DNA of 53,916 nt from Pseudomonas syringae (GCF_021606685.1 NZ_WKCB01000036.1:1-53916), one strand, 5' to 3'; counted from the first letter of the stretch, positions 33,016 to 41,923 are shown. Notes: generated from the sequence alone by a model not told the origin. Numbers and translations are program-made.

Positions 33016-33837
33016 TCACTTTCCGCTGAGGTGTTTTTTAGCTGCCATAAGGCTATTCAGGTCGCTGTAGGTATATGCATCCAATGGATACTCGAAAAGC
33101 TTTCCCGTTCGCAAGAAGCTCTTGGCTATCGCCTTGTTGGCGCCGTATAGGAATTCAGCAATGCTGGAACCGGCGCTTAGCCGTTTCACGCCTAGACTCG
33201 TCAATTCATCCATGTCGGGTTGGCCGTTCCAGGCAAGCAGATTGACGGGTAGCCGCGTTGCCTCGCACAGTGTAGCAATGTCGTTTTCCTCAACCATTCC
33301 AGCTGCAAAAATGCCGTCTGCACCTGCTTGCTCGAACAGCGATGCACGCAAGAGGGTCTCTGCCAATTGTCGCGCTGGTTCTACCAAAGATCTCAGATAA
33401 ACGTCAGTTCGTACGTTCACGAACAGGTCGATTCCATGCTTGTTTGCTACCTTCTTTGCCACTTCGATTTTTCGCAAAATCAGATCGGTGCTGCCTGTTC
33501 CGTCCTCAATGTTGATGCCAACGGCTCCAGCCCCAACTACGCAGTCAATAACTTTAGCAACCGACTCAAGGTCGTCGGAATAGCCCCCTTCGACATCGAC
33601 CGTGAGGGGGACTGTGAGTACTCGAACCATTGACTCAACTGTAGTAGTCAGCAGTTTTAGGGGAAGTTGATTGCCATCTTGGTATCCATGCGCCCAAGCA
33701 ACGGCGGCGCTGCTGGTCGCGACTGCCTTACTCCCTACGCTCTCAACTATACGTGCGCTGCCAGCATCGCTCACGTTGGCGAGTACCAACAAATTATCGT
33801 GGTGAAGGTTGCGGAAAACCGCACTTAGTGGCGTCAT
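33016..33837 (-). CDS. Isocitrate lyase/phosphoenolpyruvate mutase family protein
   Basis: A 273-residue TIM-barrel enzyme of the ICL/PEPM superfamily: VLANVSDAGSARIVESVGSKAVATSSAAVAWAHGY at the start, the metal-binding VDVEGGYSDD and GINIEDGTG, VNVRTDVYL, and AGADGIFAAGMVEEND. Members cleave or form C-C or C-P bonds next to a carboxylate (2-methylisocitrate lyase, oxaloacetate decarboxylase, PEP mutase types); the KKCGC-like lyase cysteine motif of true isocitrate lyases is not seen, so the reaction is open. Its stop overlaps a potential GTG start and lies about 100 bp before the chosen ada ATG, suggesting co-transcription; a functional link with alkylation repair is not obvious. Confidence 0.87.
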   Translation of the reverse strand: MTPLSAVFRNLHHDNLLVLANVSDAGSARIVESVGSKAVATSSAAVAWAHGYQDGNQLPLKLLTTTVESMVRVLTVPLTVDVEGGYSDDLESVAKVIDCVVGAGAVGINIEDGTGSTDLILRKIEVAKKVANKHGIDLFVNVRTDVYLRSLVEPARQLAETLLRASLFEQAGADGIFAAGMVEENDIATLCEATRLPVNLLAWNGQPDMDELTSLGVKRLSAGSSIAEFLYGANKAIAKSFLRTGKLFEYPLDAYTYSDLNSLMAAKKHLSGK

Positions 33838-34208
33838 TCAGTGGTACCCCGGTGAGAGAAGACAGATGCAGATCGCGCTATCGTAAGCTGACTACACCGA
33901 CGTCTCCACCGAGAAATCGACAGTGATTTAAGCGTTAGCGAATAGGGTTTTCACGGGCGAGGGAGGCGTGAATACCTACTCAAAAGCCTGCTGAAAGACG
34001 TTGCCATACACATCCAGTCATCGCAGGGCTCGGGTATTGATGGCGTCTCCTTCGTGAGCGCCCAGCATAACGCAGCTCAAAAAATGAGTAGGCGTCTGCG
34101 CGGTTATCTGCCTAAAGGCAATCAGATGTAAGCCGATGACATAGATACAAATCCAATCCTGACCCGCTCCATCGGTCAGTAATGCGTCATCTTTAATGGA
34201 GCTGCTTC
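33838..34208. other. Gap with a possible frameshifted coding remnant
   Basis: About 370 bp before the GGDEF gene. Two abutting plus-strand frames read as one disrupted peptide: ALANRVFTGEGGVNTYSKAC followed in another frame by LLKDVAIHIQSSQGSG and DGVSFVSAQHNAAQKMSRRL to a TAA at about 34127. This looks like the 3' end of a decayed gene, family not recognised. The last 60 bp presumably contain the GGDEF gene's promoter. Confidence 0.35.
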
Positions 34209-35255
34209 ATGAAGACCTTGTCGCCGAGTGACCATGCACAACTATTGCGTGAGACCACCGCGCAGTTCTGGAAGCATATCGTCCCCATTGTGCAGCTCGG
34301 CTTTTGCATTCACTTCATATTCATTTTCATCTTTGGCGCGATGCACTTACCTTCCCTTGCGCTGAGTAATGTATTGAGCGTGCTGGTTTATGCCGCCTGC
34401 CTGAAGGCTATTCGAGCAGGGCGTTACAGCCTTACCGGGATATTGATGAGTGTAGAAATTATTCTGCACGCGTTACTGGCTACGTGGGTGCTGGGTTGGG
34501 ACGGCAATTTCTATTTTTACCTTTACTGCTTGATCCCCATTATTGCGTTCAGTTTTCAAGAGACGCGCTTACCACGGTTGTTGCTCTATCTGGCTATCCT
34601 GGCCGTGTCGGTGGGTGGATTTGCCTTGCGTAAGCACCTTGGTACCGACTCAGGTGTGGCGCCACAATTACTTGAGATATTTGGCGTCGTGAATGTGTTG
34701 GCTGCCCTTGGCGTGCTGTTGCATTGCACCGCATTGTCGGTACGTTTCACGCGGTCAATGCAAGCCAAACTGTTTCAGACCGCCAATCGCGATAGCTTGA
34801 CCAATCTCTATACCCGGCGCCGGGTAATGCACGAGGTGCTGCAGTTAGCCGACTCTGGATCCTCGACGATCATCCTGCTGGATATCGATCACTTCAAACA
34901 GATTAATGACCGTCTCGGCCATGAGCGGGGCGACTTGATCCTCCAGCGAGTGGCTGAAGCCATCAGCAGTAATGTGCGCGCTACAGATGTGGCTTCACGC
35001 TGGGGTGGCGAAGAGTTTCTGGTGCTGATGCCACACACACCCGCACATGCGGCGAAGGCTGTGGCGGATCGAATTCTGTTGCGGATCCGCGAATGGGTCG
35101 GGGAGTTGAATGACTCCCCACTTACCGTCACAGCCACGCTGGCCGTGAGCGAAATCCACCCTGGAGAAAGCTTTGAAAGCGCCCTCAATCGCGCGGATCA
35201 GGCGTTGTATCGAGGCAAACATCAGGGGCGTAACCAGGTGATTTTTGCGAGTTGA
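34209..35255 (+). CDS. Membrane-bound GGDEF diguanylate cyclase
   Basis: A 348-residue protein. Residues about 20-185 form five or six membrane helices (IVPIVQLGFCIHFIFIFIFG, FYFYLYCLIPIIAFSF, LLLYLAILAVSVGGFA, and so on) of no named sensor family that I recognise. The GGDEF domain follows from about 190 (DSLTNLYTRRRVMHEVL, LLDIDHFKQINDRLGHERGD). The active site is RWGGEEF, intact, and the inhibitory site RATD sits five residues before it, so c-di-GMP synthesis with product feedback is expected. Monocistronic, in a region that also holds the BdlA-like receptor, so both probably act on biofilm formation and dispersal. Confidence 0.93.
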   Translation: MKTLSPSDHAQLLRETTAQFWKHIVPIVQLGFCIHFIFIFIFGAMHLPSLALSNVLSVLVYAACLKAIRAGRYSLTGILMSVEIILHALLATWVLGWDGNFYFYLYCLIPIIAFSFQETRLPRLLLYLAILAVSVGGFALRKHLGTDSGVAPQLLEIFGVVNVLAALGVLLHCTALSVRFTRSMQAKLFQTANRDSLTNLYTRRRVMHEVLQLADSGSSTIILLDIDHFKQINDRLGHERGDLILQRVAEAISSNVRATDVASRWGGEEFLVLMPHTPAHAAKAVADRILLRIREWVGELNDSPLTVTATLAVSEIHPGESFESALNRADQALYRGKHQGRNQVIFAS

Positions 35256-35522
35256 GTACACAACGTCACTCACCGCGAGCGTTGTGCGGTTCATGACGGA
35301 TCAACGGTGTGATCAGCAAGCACTTGGGGTATTGCTGAGGGCATCTACATGTCGCCAGTGGGGGCGGCTTCCTTGAATTTTTCGAGTTACTGATAGCTGG
35401 CTACCTATGAGCCTCAGCAAGTTTGAACTAATCGATAGCAGAGTCCCCCTAATGTCGTGAAGGTTGCCTCAAGCCGAGGTTTATCCTGGGTTACTCAATC
35501 ACACATTAAGGTTTGGTGAATC

Positions 35523-35771
35523 ATGAAGAGCGAACAGGTAGAAGGCGTTGTAGAAAAGGTTGCCGGCAAAGCGCAGAGCGCAGTCGGGAAGCTGTTTGGT
35601 GATTCGAAGCTGGAAGCCGAAGGCGCGGGGCGCCAAGCTGCCGGTCAGTTAACCCAAACCTACGGCGATGCGCTGGATAGCGTATCCACGTTCGTCAAAG
35701 AGAAGCCAGTTGCTGCAATTGCAATGGGTGCGGTTGCTCTGCTGGTTCTGGACCGTCTGTTTCGCCGCTGA
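35523..35771 (+). CDS. CsbD-family stress protein with C-terminal membrane helix
   Basis: An 82-residue protein. The first half (MKSEQVEGVVEKVAGKAQSA, VGKLFGDSKLEAEGAGRQAA) is CsbD-like, a family induced by general stress. The second half ends in the hydrophobic helix PVAAIAMGAVALLVLDRLF with a basic tail, as in DUF883-type membrane-tethered proteins. AAGGTTTGGTGAATC precedes the ATG. It is a single-gene unit between the diguanylate cyclase and the photolyase. Biochemical role unknown for the family. Confidence 0.85.
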   Translation: MKSEQVEGVVEKVAGKAQSAVGKLFGDSKLEAEGAGRQAAGQLTQTYGDALDSVSTFVKEKPVAAIAMGAVALLVLDRLFRR

Positions 35772-35975
35772 GTCGGGCGCAATCAGCTCGGCAGTATCCG
35801 CAACACTGTCCTCGTTCTTTCCAAGGCCGCCTGCCTGGAGAGTGCGAGGATGATTCGTACGCGGTCTTTCACAACGTCGCCATCGCTCCCTGAAGAGTGA
35901 TGGCAGGCCAGAGCTATGACCAGGGCTATGAATGGGTACCGGTCGCGCAGACGTTGACTGAGAGTTCACGCTTTT

Positions 35976-37514
35976 TCAGAATGCTCTGCCTTCATCCAGC
36001 TCTGCAAGTAACCACTGCCCACGTTGCCAGAGTGCCTGCTGCTTGGATTCATCCATGCGGTCCAGGTTTTTGTAGATCATGGCCATGCGCTGATTGCCGC
36101 GAAGACGGTCAGCGTGACGCATCAGGAAATGCCAATACAGCGCGTTGAAAGGGCAGGCCTGGTCGGTGGTGCTTTCGTTCACCTGGTACGCGCAGCCACG
36201 GCAATAATCGGACATCCGCTTGATATATTGGCCACTCGCGCAGTAAGGCTTGGAGCCCAGATAACCCCCGTCGGCATGCATGACCATGCCCAGTGTATTG
36301 GGCAGCTCCACCCAGTCGAACGCGTCCATGTAGATTGCCAGGTACCACTCACATATTTGACTCGGCGCGATACCTGCCAGCAAGGCAAAATTTCCCGTCA
36401 CCATCAGGCGTTGGATATGGTGAGCATAAGCGTACTCCAGGCTCTGGTTGATGGCTTGGCGCATGCAGTTCATCTGTGTCTCGCCCGTCCAGTAGAACTC
36501 TGGCAGTGGCCGCGTATTACCGAATGCATTGCCATGCGCATAGTCAGGCATCTTCAACCAGTAAACCCCCCTGACATACTCCCTCCATCCGATAAGCTGT
36601 CGGATAAAGCCTTCCGCAGCGTTGAGTGCAACGTTGCCGGACAGGTACGCCGACTCCACATCACTGCATAGTTGACGAAGATCCAGCAGGCCGATATTCA
36701 GCGCGGCACTTATCCTGGCATGAAACAGAAACGGCTCGTCGCTGGCCATGGCGTCCTGATAGTCGCCAAAGGCTGCGAGGCCCCAGTCGAGGAAGTAATC
36801 CCAGAGAGCTTGAGCTTCGGCGTGGGTAACCGGGTAGTCGAATGTGTCGAGAGAGCCATAGTGGCTGGTGAATTTTTTAGCAACCAACGGAAGAACATCT
36901 CGTGTGATTGCGGTAGGCGTAAAGCGCGCGGGTGAAGGAGGCCTTACTTGCTTGGGTAAAGCCTTGCGGTTTTCCGCATCGAAGTTCCAGGCGCCGCCTA
37001 CCGGGCTTCCGTCGCCATTGAGCAGTAACCCACTCTTACGGCGCATCTCGCGGTAGAAGAACTCCATGCGCAACTGTTTTTTGCCTAGCGCCCATTTGGA
37101 AAACTCGGCGCGTGAGCAGAGGAAGCGGCTATCGGAATGCCACTGTATCGCTAAGCCGCAGTTCTTCAGCGATTGCTCTAAGCGCCAGTCGCCGCATTCG
37201 GTGATGTGTACTCCATCGGGTTGCAAGCGCGCGTGCCAGCGCTCTAATTCGCTCGGCACCGACCCGGTGTTCTCTGGGTCATCAAGCTTCACGTACTGCA
37301 CACGGGCTCCCCGCGCCTGTAATGCCTCGGCAAAGTGGCGCATGGCACTGAAGATCAGGGTGATTTTTTGCGGATGATGAGGAACATGGCTGGCTTCCTC
37401 CATCACCTCAACCATAAGCACGGTATCGCATTCGTTATCCAGGCCCTGCAGTGAGGCGAGATCGAACGACAGCTGATCACCCAGGACCAGGCGCAGGCGG
37501 CTAGCGTTGTTCAT
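35976..37514 (-). CDS. Iron-sulphur (6-4) photolyase / prokaryotic cryptochrome (FeS-BCP type)
   Basis: A 512-residue flavoprotein of the deoxyribodipyrimidine-photolyase-related family, which repairs UV lesions with light or acts as a photoreceptor. N-terminal RLRLVLGDQLSFDLASLQG is the family's opening (DUF523-like Rossmann part). The FAD/[4Fe-4S] half contains the four expected cluster cysteines, in QMNCM, YCRGC (two) and ACPF, matching C350, C438, C441 and C454 as I recall for A. tumefaciens PhrB. MRHADRLRGNQRMAMIYKNLDRM closes the domain. ATG 37514 follows CCGGAGGTATTG, an excellent ribosome-binding site, and overlaps the end of the upstream DCC gene by 14 bp, so the two are co-translated. 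Confidence 0.92.
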   Translation of the reverse strand: MNNASRLRLVLGDQLSFDLASLQGLDNECDTVLMVEVMEEASHVPHHPQKITLIFSAMRHFAEALQARGARVQYVKLDDPENTGSVPSELERWHARLQPDGVHITECGDWRLEQSLKNCGLAIQWHSDSRFLCSRAEFSKWALGKKQLRMEFFYREMRRKSGLLLNGDGSPVGGAWNFDAENRKALPKQVRPPSPARFTPTAITRDVLPLVAKKFTSHYGSLDTFDYPVTHAEAQALWDYFLDWGLAAFGDYQDAMASDEPFLFHARISAALNIGLLDLRQLCSDVESAYLSGNVALNAAEGFIRQLIGWREYVRGVYWLKMPDYAHGNAFGNTRPLPEFYWTGETQMNCMRQAINQSLEYAYAHHIQRLMVTGNFALLAGIAPSQICEWYLAIYMDAFDWVELPNTLGMVMHADGGYLGSKPYCASGQYIKRMSDYCRGCAYQVNESTTDQACPFNALYWHFLMRHADRLRGNQRMAMIYKNLDRMDESKQQALWQRGQWLLAELDEGRAF

Positions 37515-37974
37515 CAATACCTCCGGGAGGCGACGCGTTGCTGCTTGTGGCGCGTTTGGTATCTGGTATTGCACAGCGCTCAGCGCGGCAGCGAGCGCTA
37601 CCGTCAGGATGGGGCAGCCATCCCAAATGCGAACGCCAGCGGCAAAAAAGTCTATAGCCAAGATTTAGAAATGGCCTGGTTAACCGCCATGATAACGGAG
37701 CCGCCCAGATACCGAGGCCCGCTGCTCGCCAACTGCAGAGTGTTGCATCCAACCCGGTTACCCAGGTTCCATCGTCGAACCTGGCGTGCAGTGATGACTC
37801 CATTTGCACGAGCGTGAAACCCAACGATTTTGCGTCGAAGGCTTCATGGCGGATATCGACAAATAGAAGGCGATCCGGCGCCGCTCGCGTACTGAGCAGT
37901 TTGATTTCTCGAGCGCAGAGTGGGCAATGGCCGTCAAAATAAAGCGTCAGCGGCCAATCCTTGTTCTTGTACAA
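37501..37974 (-). CDS. DCC-family thiol-disulfide oxidoreductase-like protein (DUF393)
   Basis: A 157-residue protein with the DCC signature YFDGHCPLC (cysteines about residues 17 and 20) near the start, a thioredoxin-like fold with a CxxC active site, and the family core LLFVDIRHEAFDAKSLG, SSLHARFDDGTWVTGLDA and LSWRLTRPFLNLGYRLFCRWR. There is no ATG: the first possible codon in frame is TTG at 37974 with AAGG about ten bases upstream, so initiation is probably weak. DCC genes often travel with photolyases in Pseudomonas-type genomes; here the ends overlap. The function is unknown; a role in redox maintenance of the iron-sulphur photolyase is only a guess. Confidence 0.85.
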   Translation of the reverse strand: MYKNKDWPLTLYFDGHCPLCAREIKLLSTRAAPDRLLFVDIRHEAFDAKSLGFTLVQMESSLHARFDDGTWVTGLDATLCSWRAAGLGIWAAPLSWRLTRPFLNLGYRLFCRWRSHLGWLPHPDGSARCRAERCAIPDTKRATSSNASPPGGIDEQR

Positions 37975-38005
37975 TGAGGCTAACCTTGTATAAGTTTTCT
38001 ACAAG
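37966..38005 (-). promoter_or_regulatory. Repeated CTTGTA operator in the DCC-photolyase promoter
   Basis: CTTGTA at 37966-37971, again at 37985-37990 (19 bp apart), and inverted TACAAG at 38000-38005 (spacer 9). The outer pair CTTGTA-N9-TACAAG is a perfect inverted repeat. TTGTACAA/TTGTATAA-type repeats resemble sites of light-responsive MerR (LitR/CarH-like) regulators of photolyase genes. No such regulator gene is in the window; this is an inference. Confidence 0.5.
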
Positions 38006-38407
38006 ATATGCTCAAAGAGCATTGATGACAATGAGCGTCAATGCTGGAGAAAAATTAGTCTTAGGCGGTGGAAACTAGTCGTTGACTCGGTTTTGCATTG
38101 ATCAGACTGCTGAGTGCACCCCTCAAAATCGGCTCGGTGGTGACACGATCACGATCCTCCATAAACAGCCGTTGATCTCATACAGACCAGCCAACCCTAT
38201 CGCGTATTTCGACTTGGGATCAGTGCTGCAATCGAAACTTGGTTTTCTATCTCCTGCCATTAGATGACGCGGTATCCCGAATAGCGTCGTTCCTTGGACG
38301 TTAATGAAGAAGGGGTCGTACTCGTGCCCACGGCTATGCTGCGATGGTCCGCATCGATTCCATCGGACTCGCTACCAACCCAACCACGTGCAGCTCAAGG
38401 ACATCGA
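37975..38407. other. Intergenic region between DCC gene and GNAT gene
   Basis: About 430 bp. The left edge holds the CTTGTA repeats and the promoter of the DCC-photolyase operon. The remainder has only short frames without recognisable similarity; an upstream in-frame extension of the acetyltransferase (from 38294) lacks acetyltransferase-like sequence. Confidence 0.5.
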
Positions 38408-38857
38408 GTGCGACAGGTCGAAATCACGCAAGTCACCGCGCTTCCCCAGCAGATTCTGGCGCTGGAAGACGAGGCAATCGCTCAGGGATTTAATTTTCTC
38501 ACGCGTCTGATCACCGAATGGAATACAGGGGCGAATCGCTTCGATGCGCCGGGCGAATGCCTCATGGCCGCCTTTTTGGACGGTTCTTTGGTGGGCGTTG
38601 GGGGCCTTTCAATTGACCCCTATGGTCAGGCAGGCGTCGGCAGGTTACGCAGGGTGTATGTCTCAGGAGCATTCAGGGGGCAGAACCTAGGAAGATCCCT
38701 GGTAAACCAGCTTTTGGACTACGCCGCCGGGCACTTTCGTGTTGTGCGTCTTGCCACTGATACCGCAAGCGGCGCCGCATTTTATATCAGTTGCGGCTTC
38801 CAGCTATCAGATGAGGAGCATGCCACGCATATGAAAATCCTTAGGCCTGACAGGTGA
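38408..38857 (+). CDS. GNAT-family N-acetyltransferase
   Basis: A 149-residue acetyl-CoA-dependent acyltransferase. The acceptor-side strands come first (CLMAAFLDGSLVGVGGLSID), then the acetyl-CoA motif RLRRVYVSGAFRGQNLGRSLVNQLLDYA with the R-G-x-x-L-G pyrophosphate loop, then VVRLATDTASGAAFYISCGF. I chose the GTG at 38408 because AAGGA lies exactly six bases upstream and the protein then begins with VRQVEITQV as in this family; the longer frame from 38294 adds 38 residues of non-family sequence. The substrate (amine, amino acid, antibiotic) cannot be told. Single-gene unit. Confidence 0.85.
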   Translation: MRQVEITQVTALPQQILALEDEAIAQGFNFLTRLITEWNTGANRFDAPGECLMAAFLDGSLVGVGGLSIDPYGQAGVGRLRRVYVSGAFRGQNLGRSLVNQLLDYAAGHFRVVRLATDTASGAAFYISCGFQLSDEEHATHMKILRPDR

Positions 38858-39096
38858 GCCAACAGAAAATCGGTAAAGGCTGGAACAAAGGACATGGGAT
38901 CTCCGTATCAAGTCCGAACGCGGATGCAAGGCTGAAGCCGCCCGACATCATAAAACGGGGCGCCGGAGAAGTCCGTCGTCCCGAGCATTTTATGAGGGTG
39001 CACCCCACACCTTCTGCTCAGTTCAATCGCCAAGTGGCTTGATTGTTTTTCAGGCCCTGCCAATCTGGCAGGCCCCAACCTGTATTGGAGTGACTG

Positions 39097-39822
39097 ATGA
39101 CGACTGTCTTGCCTGCCGTATTGGCAGACCTGGCGCCCGACGGCGTACTGCGCGCGGCGATCAACTTGGGTAACCCGGTACTCGCCCAGCTGGCGCCGGA
39201 TGGGAGCCCGCAAGGGGTGTCCGTGGCGCTGGCCAAGGCACTTGCCGAGGAATTGGGCGTGCCGTTGCAGATGCGTACCTATGATGCGGCGGGCAAGGTC
39301 TTCGCTGCGTTGGAGGAGGGCGTGTGGAGTGTCGCGTTCCTAGCGATCGAGCCGGTGCGTGAAGCCCAGCTCGCTTTCAGCGAACCTTACGTGATCATCG
39401 AAGGCACTTACCTGGTCGAACAGGATTCGCCTTACCAAACGGTTGCCGATCTCGATCAAGCAGGCGTGAAACTGGCCGTAGGCAAGGGCGCGGCATACGA
39501 CCTGTTCCTCACGCGAACCTTGCGCAACGCGCAGTTGGAGCGCGCCGACACATCGGCAGGCGCGGTGGACCTGTTTATCGAGCACAGCCTTGATGCAGCG
39601 GCAGGTGTACGCCAGCCATTGCAGAAGGTCGCCGATGCAGGCTCGCGTTATCGGGTATTGCCCGATGCCTTCACCGCGATTCGCCAGGCGATGGCCGTTG
39701 CGCGTGGCCATGATGCCGGGGCGGCGTATGTGCGTGGGTTTGTCCAACGCAAAAAAGCCCAAGGCTTTATTCATCGTGCATTGGCGCAGAGCGGCCAAGC
39801 GGATGTCACCGTCGCGCCGTAA
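39097..39822 (+). CDS. Family 3 extracellular solute-binding protein domain without signal peptide
   Basis: A 241-residue protein of the amino-acid-type substrate-binding fold: DGVLRAAINLGNPVLAQLAPDGSPQGVSVALAKALAEELG, then WSVAFLAIEPVREAQLAFSEPYVIIEGTYLV, then TVADLDQAGVKLAVGKGAAYDLFLTR. Unlike ABC-transporter receptors it has no export signal and no permease or ATPase genes nearby, so it is probably cytoplasmic, as seen for orphan SBP_bac_3 proteins in Pseudomonas. A hairpin (CTGCCA/TGGCAG, 39057-39071) lies in its leader. The LysR gene begins 89 bp after it on the same strand. Ligand unknown. Confidence 0.85.
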   Translation: MTTVLPAVLADLAPDGVLRAAINLGNPVLAQLAPDGSPQGVSVALAKALAEELGVPLQMRTYDAAGKVFAALEEGVWSVAFLAIEPVREAQLAFSEPYVIIEGTYLVEQDSPYQTVADLDQAGVKLAVGKGAAYDLFLTRTLRNAQLERADTSAGAVDLFIEHSLDAAAGVRQPLQKVADAGSRYRVLPDAFTAIRQAMAVARGHDAGAAYVRGFVQRKKAQGFIHRALAQSGQADVTVAP

Positions 39823-39911
39823 CGATCTGAGCCACACAGGCGTTGCCATGACACCTTCGTGCTGATGTGCGATAGGCTGTACCTCGATCACTTTATGAAT
39901 GAGGCTCATCA

Positions 39912-40805
39912 ATGGCGCGCGAAGGTTACGGCGACCTGTTGGCATTTGTGGCGGTCGCGCGGGAACGCAGCTTTACTCGCGCCGCTGCCCAACTGGGTGT
40001 TTCGCAGTCGGCGCTGAGCCACACCATCCGGGCGCTGGAGACGCGACTCGGGGTGCGCTTGTTGACGCGCACCACCCGCAGCGTCGCGCCTACCGACGCC
40101 GGCGAGCAGTTGTTCAACAAGTTGGCGCCACGCTTTGAAGAGATCGAGGCCGACCTTGCCCAAGTGGTCGAACTGCGCGATTCGCCGCGCGGCACCCTGC
40201 GCATCTCGGCAACCGACTATGCCGCGAACGCACTGTTGTGGCCGCGCCTGGCGGACTTCATGCCGCGGTACCCGGACATCAACATCGAGATCACCACCGA
40301 CTACGGCCTGACCGATATCGTCGCCGAGCGTTATGACATCGGCGTGCGCCTGGGCAACCAGGTTGCCCAGGACATGATCGCCGTGCGGGTCGGCCCCGAC
40401 CTGCGCATGGCCATGGTCGCGTCGCCGGCGTACCTGCAAACGCACCCCGCGCCGCAGGTGCCGGATGACCTGGCGGCGCATAACTGCATCAACCTGAGGC
40501 TGCCCACCCATGGCGGTTGCTACCCGTGGGAACTGGCCAACGGTGATCACGCGCTGCAGGTTCGGGTGCAGGGCCAACTGACGTTCAATGGCACTTACCC
40601 GATGCTCGCCGCTGCGCTGGATGGCTGCGGCGTGGCCTACCTGCCCGAAGACCTGGTGACCGCGCACGTCGCCGCTGGCCGCCTGTGCTGGGTGCTGGAG
40701 GCGTGGTTCCCGACCTTCCCGGGTATGCACATCTACTACCCGAGCCGCCGCCAATCGTCACGCGCGCTGGCACTGGTGGTGGACGCACTGCGCTACAAGG
40801 GCTGA
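39912..40805 (+). CDS. LysR-family transcriptional regulator
   Basis: A 297-residue LysR protein. The winged helix (LLAFVAVARERSFTRAAAQLGVSQSALSHTIRALETRLGVRLLTRTTRSVAPTDAGEQL) is followed by the periplasmic-binding-like effector domain (RGTLRISATDYAANALLWPRL... GCGVAYLPEDLV). The ERSFTRAAAQLG and TTRSVAPT form belongs to the subgroup that controls aldo/keto reductases and SDRs. It sits 107 bp before the aldo/keto reductase reading frame on the same strand, which is now broken, and may originally have regulated it. Confidence 0.92.
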   Translation: MAREGYGDLLAFVAVARERSFTRAAAQLGVSQSALSHTIRALETRLGVRLLTRTTRSVAPTDAGEQLFNKLAPRFEEIEADLAQVVELRDSPRGTLRISATDYAANALLWPRLADFMPRYPDINIEITTDYGLTDIVAERYDIGVRLGNQVAQDMIAVRVGPDLRMAMVASPAYLQTHPAPQVPDDLAAHNCINLRLPTHGGCYPWELANGDHALQVRVQGQLTFNGTYPMLAAALDGCGVAYLPEDLVTAHVAAGRLCWVLEAWFPTFPGMHIYYPSRRQSSRALALVVDALRYKG

Positions 40806-40912
40806 GCCATTCATGAGTTGAGTTCATGGCCGTATCCCTTTTTCGCGGCTTAATCACTCATTCGAAGGCGGCTAGGATCAACTGATCTTTTCAACGCATT
40901 CGAGGGTGACTG

Positions 40913-41923
40913 ATGAATTATCGTTATCTGGGCCGCAGCGCCCTCAAGGTATCGCCGTTGTGTCTGGGCGCCATGATGTTCGGCGGCGAGACGGACGAAG
41001 CAACGGCCAAGCGCATCATCGACAAGGCGGGTGCCGCGGGCATCAACTTCATCGACACCGCCGATGCGTATCACGGCGGTCGTTCCGAAGCCGTGGTCGG
41101 CCGCGCCATTGCGGCTCAACGTGACAACTGGGTGGTGGCGACCAAATTCGGCTACCCGACGGCAGCCGACGCCGGCCCGAATCAACAGGGCCAGTCGCGC
41201 AAATGGATCATGCAGACTGTCGACGCCAGCTTGAAACGCCTGGGCAGTGACTACCTCGACATCCTGTATTTCCACCGCACCTTGAGTGATGCGCCGATGG
41301 AAGAGGGCTTGCGCGCCATCGACGACTTGATCCGCCAAGGCAAGATCCGTTATTACGGCGTTTCGAATTTCCACGGTTGGAAAATCGCCGAGATGGTGCG
41401 CATCGCCGACGCGCTGGGGATCCAGCGGCCGACCGTCAGCCAGCCGTTGTACAACATCGTCAATCGCATCGCCGAGGTCGAGCAACTGCCTGTCGCAGGC
41501 CACTACGGCATTGGCGTGGTGCCCTACAGCCCGCTGGCCCGGGGTGTACTCAGCGGCAAATACCCGGTGGACGCACCGCCGCCGGCTGACACCCGCGCAG
41601 GGCGCGGTGACGCGCGCATCCAGCAGACGGAATGGCGTCCCGAGTCGCTCAAGATCGCGTAGACCATCGCCCAGCATGCGGCCGAGCGCGGTACCACCTC
41701 CGTGGCCTTTGCCATCGCCTGGGTGTTGAAAAACCAGCGGGTCAGCGCGGCCATCGCCGGGCCGCGCACCGAGGCGCATTGGGACAGCTACCTGCACGCG
41801 TTGGGCCTGGAGTTGGGGCCGGAGGACGAACAACTGGTCGACAGCCTGGTGGTGCCGGGCCACGCGTCGACCCACGGTTTCACCGACCCGGGCTACCCGG
41901 TTGAAGGGCGCAACGTGAGCTGA
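40913..41923 (+). pseudogene. Aldo/keto reductase interrupted by an in-frame amber codon
   Basis: A reading frame that would give a 336-residue AKR. It starts MNYRYLGRSALKVSPLCLG, has catalytic D and Y in FIDTADAYHGGRSEAV, K in VVATKFGYP and H in LYFHRTLSD, as in tyrosine-auxotrophy/YajO-like AKRs. At 41660-41662 the frame meets TAG between LKIA and TIAQHAAERG, and the rest of the barrel (SVAFAIAWVLKNQRVSAAIAGPRTEAHW) continues in the same frame to the natural TGA at 41921-41923. A single C-to-T change in a CAG codon explains it. The truncated 249-residue product lacks the last strand/helix and part of the NADP site, so it is probably inactive unless the amber codon is suppressed. Confidence 0.85.

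Noticed and set aside
31494..34208. A complete mobile element explaining the A+T-rich patch
   Set aside because: No transposase, integrase, terminal repeats or target duplications can be seen; only remnants and one hairpin.
38082..38267. 61-codon plus-strand frame in the DCC-GNAT gap
   Set aside because: No ribosome-binding site, no similarity to any family I know; the length is expected by chance in this sequence.
38854..39042. 62-codon frame starting GTG over the acetyltransferase stop
   Set aside because: The GTGA overlap is suggestive, but the translated sequence has no coding-like pattern, no domain and no ribosome-binding site.
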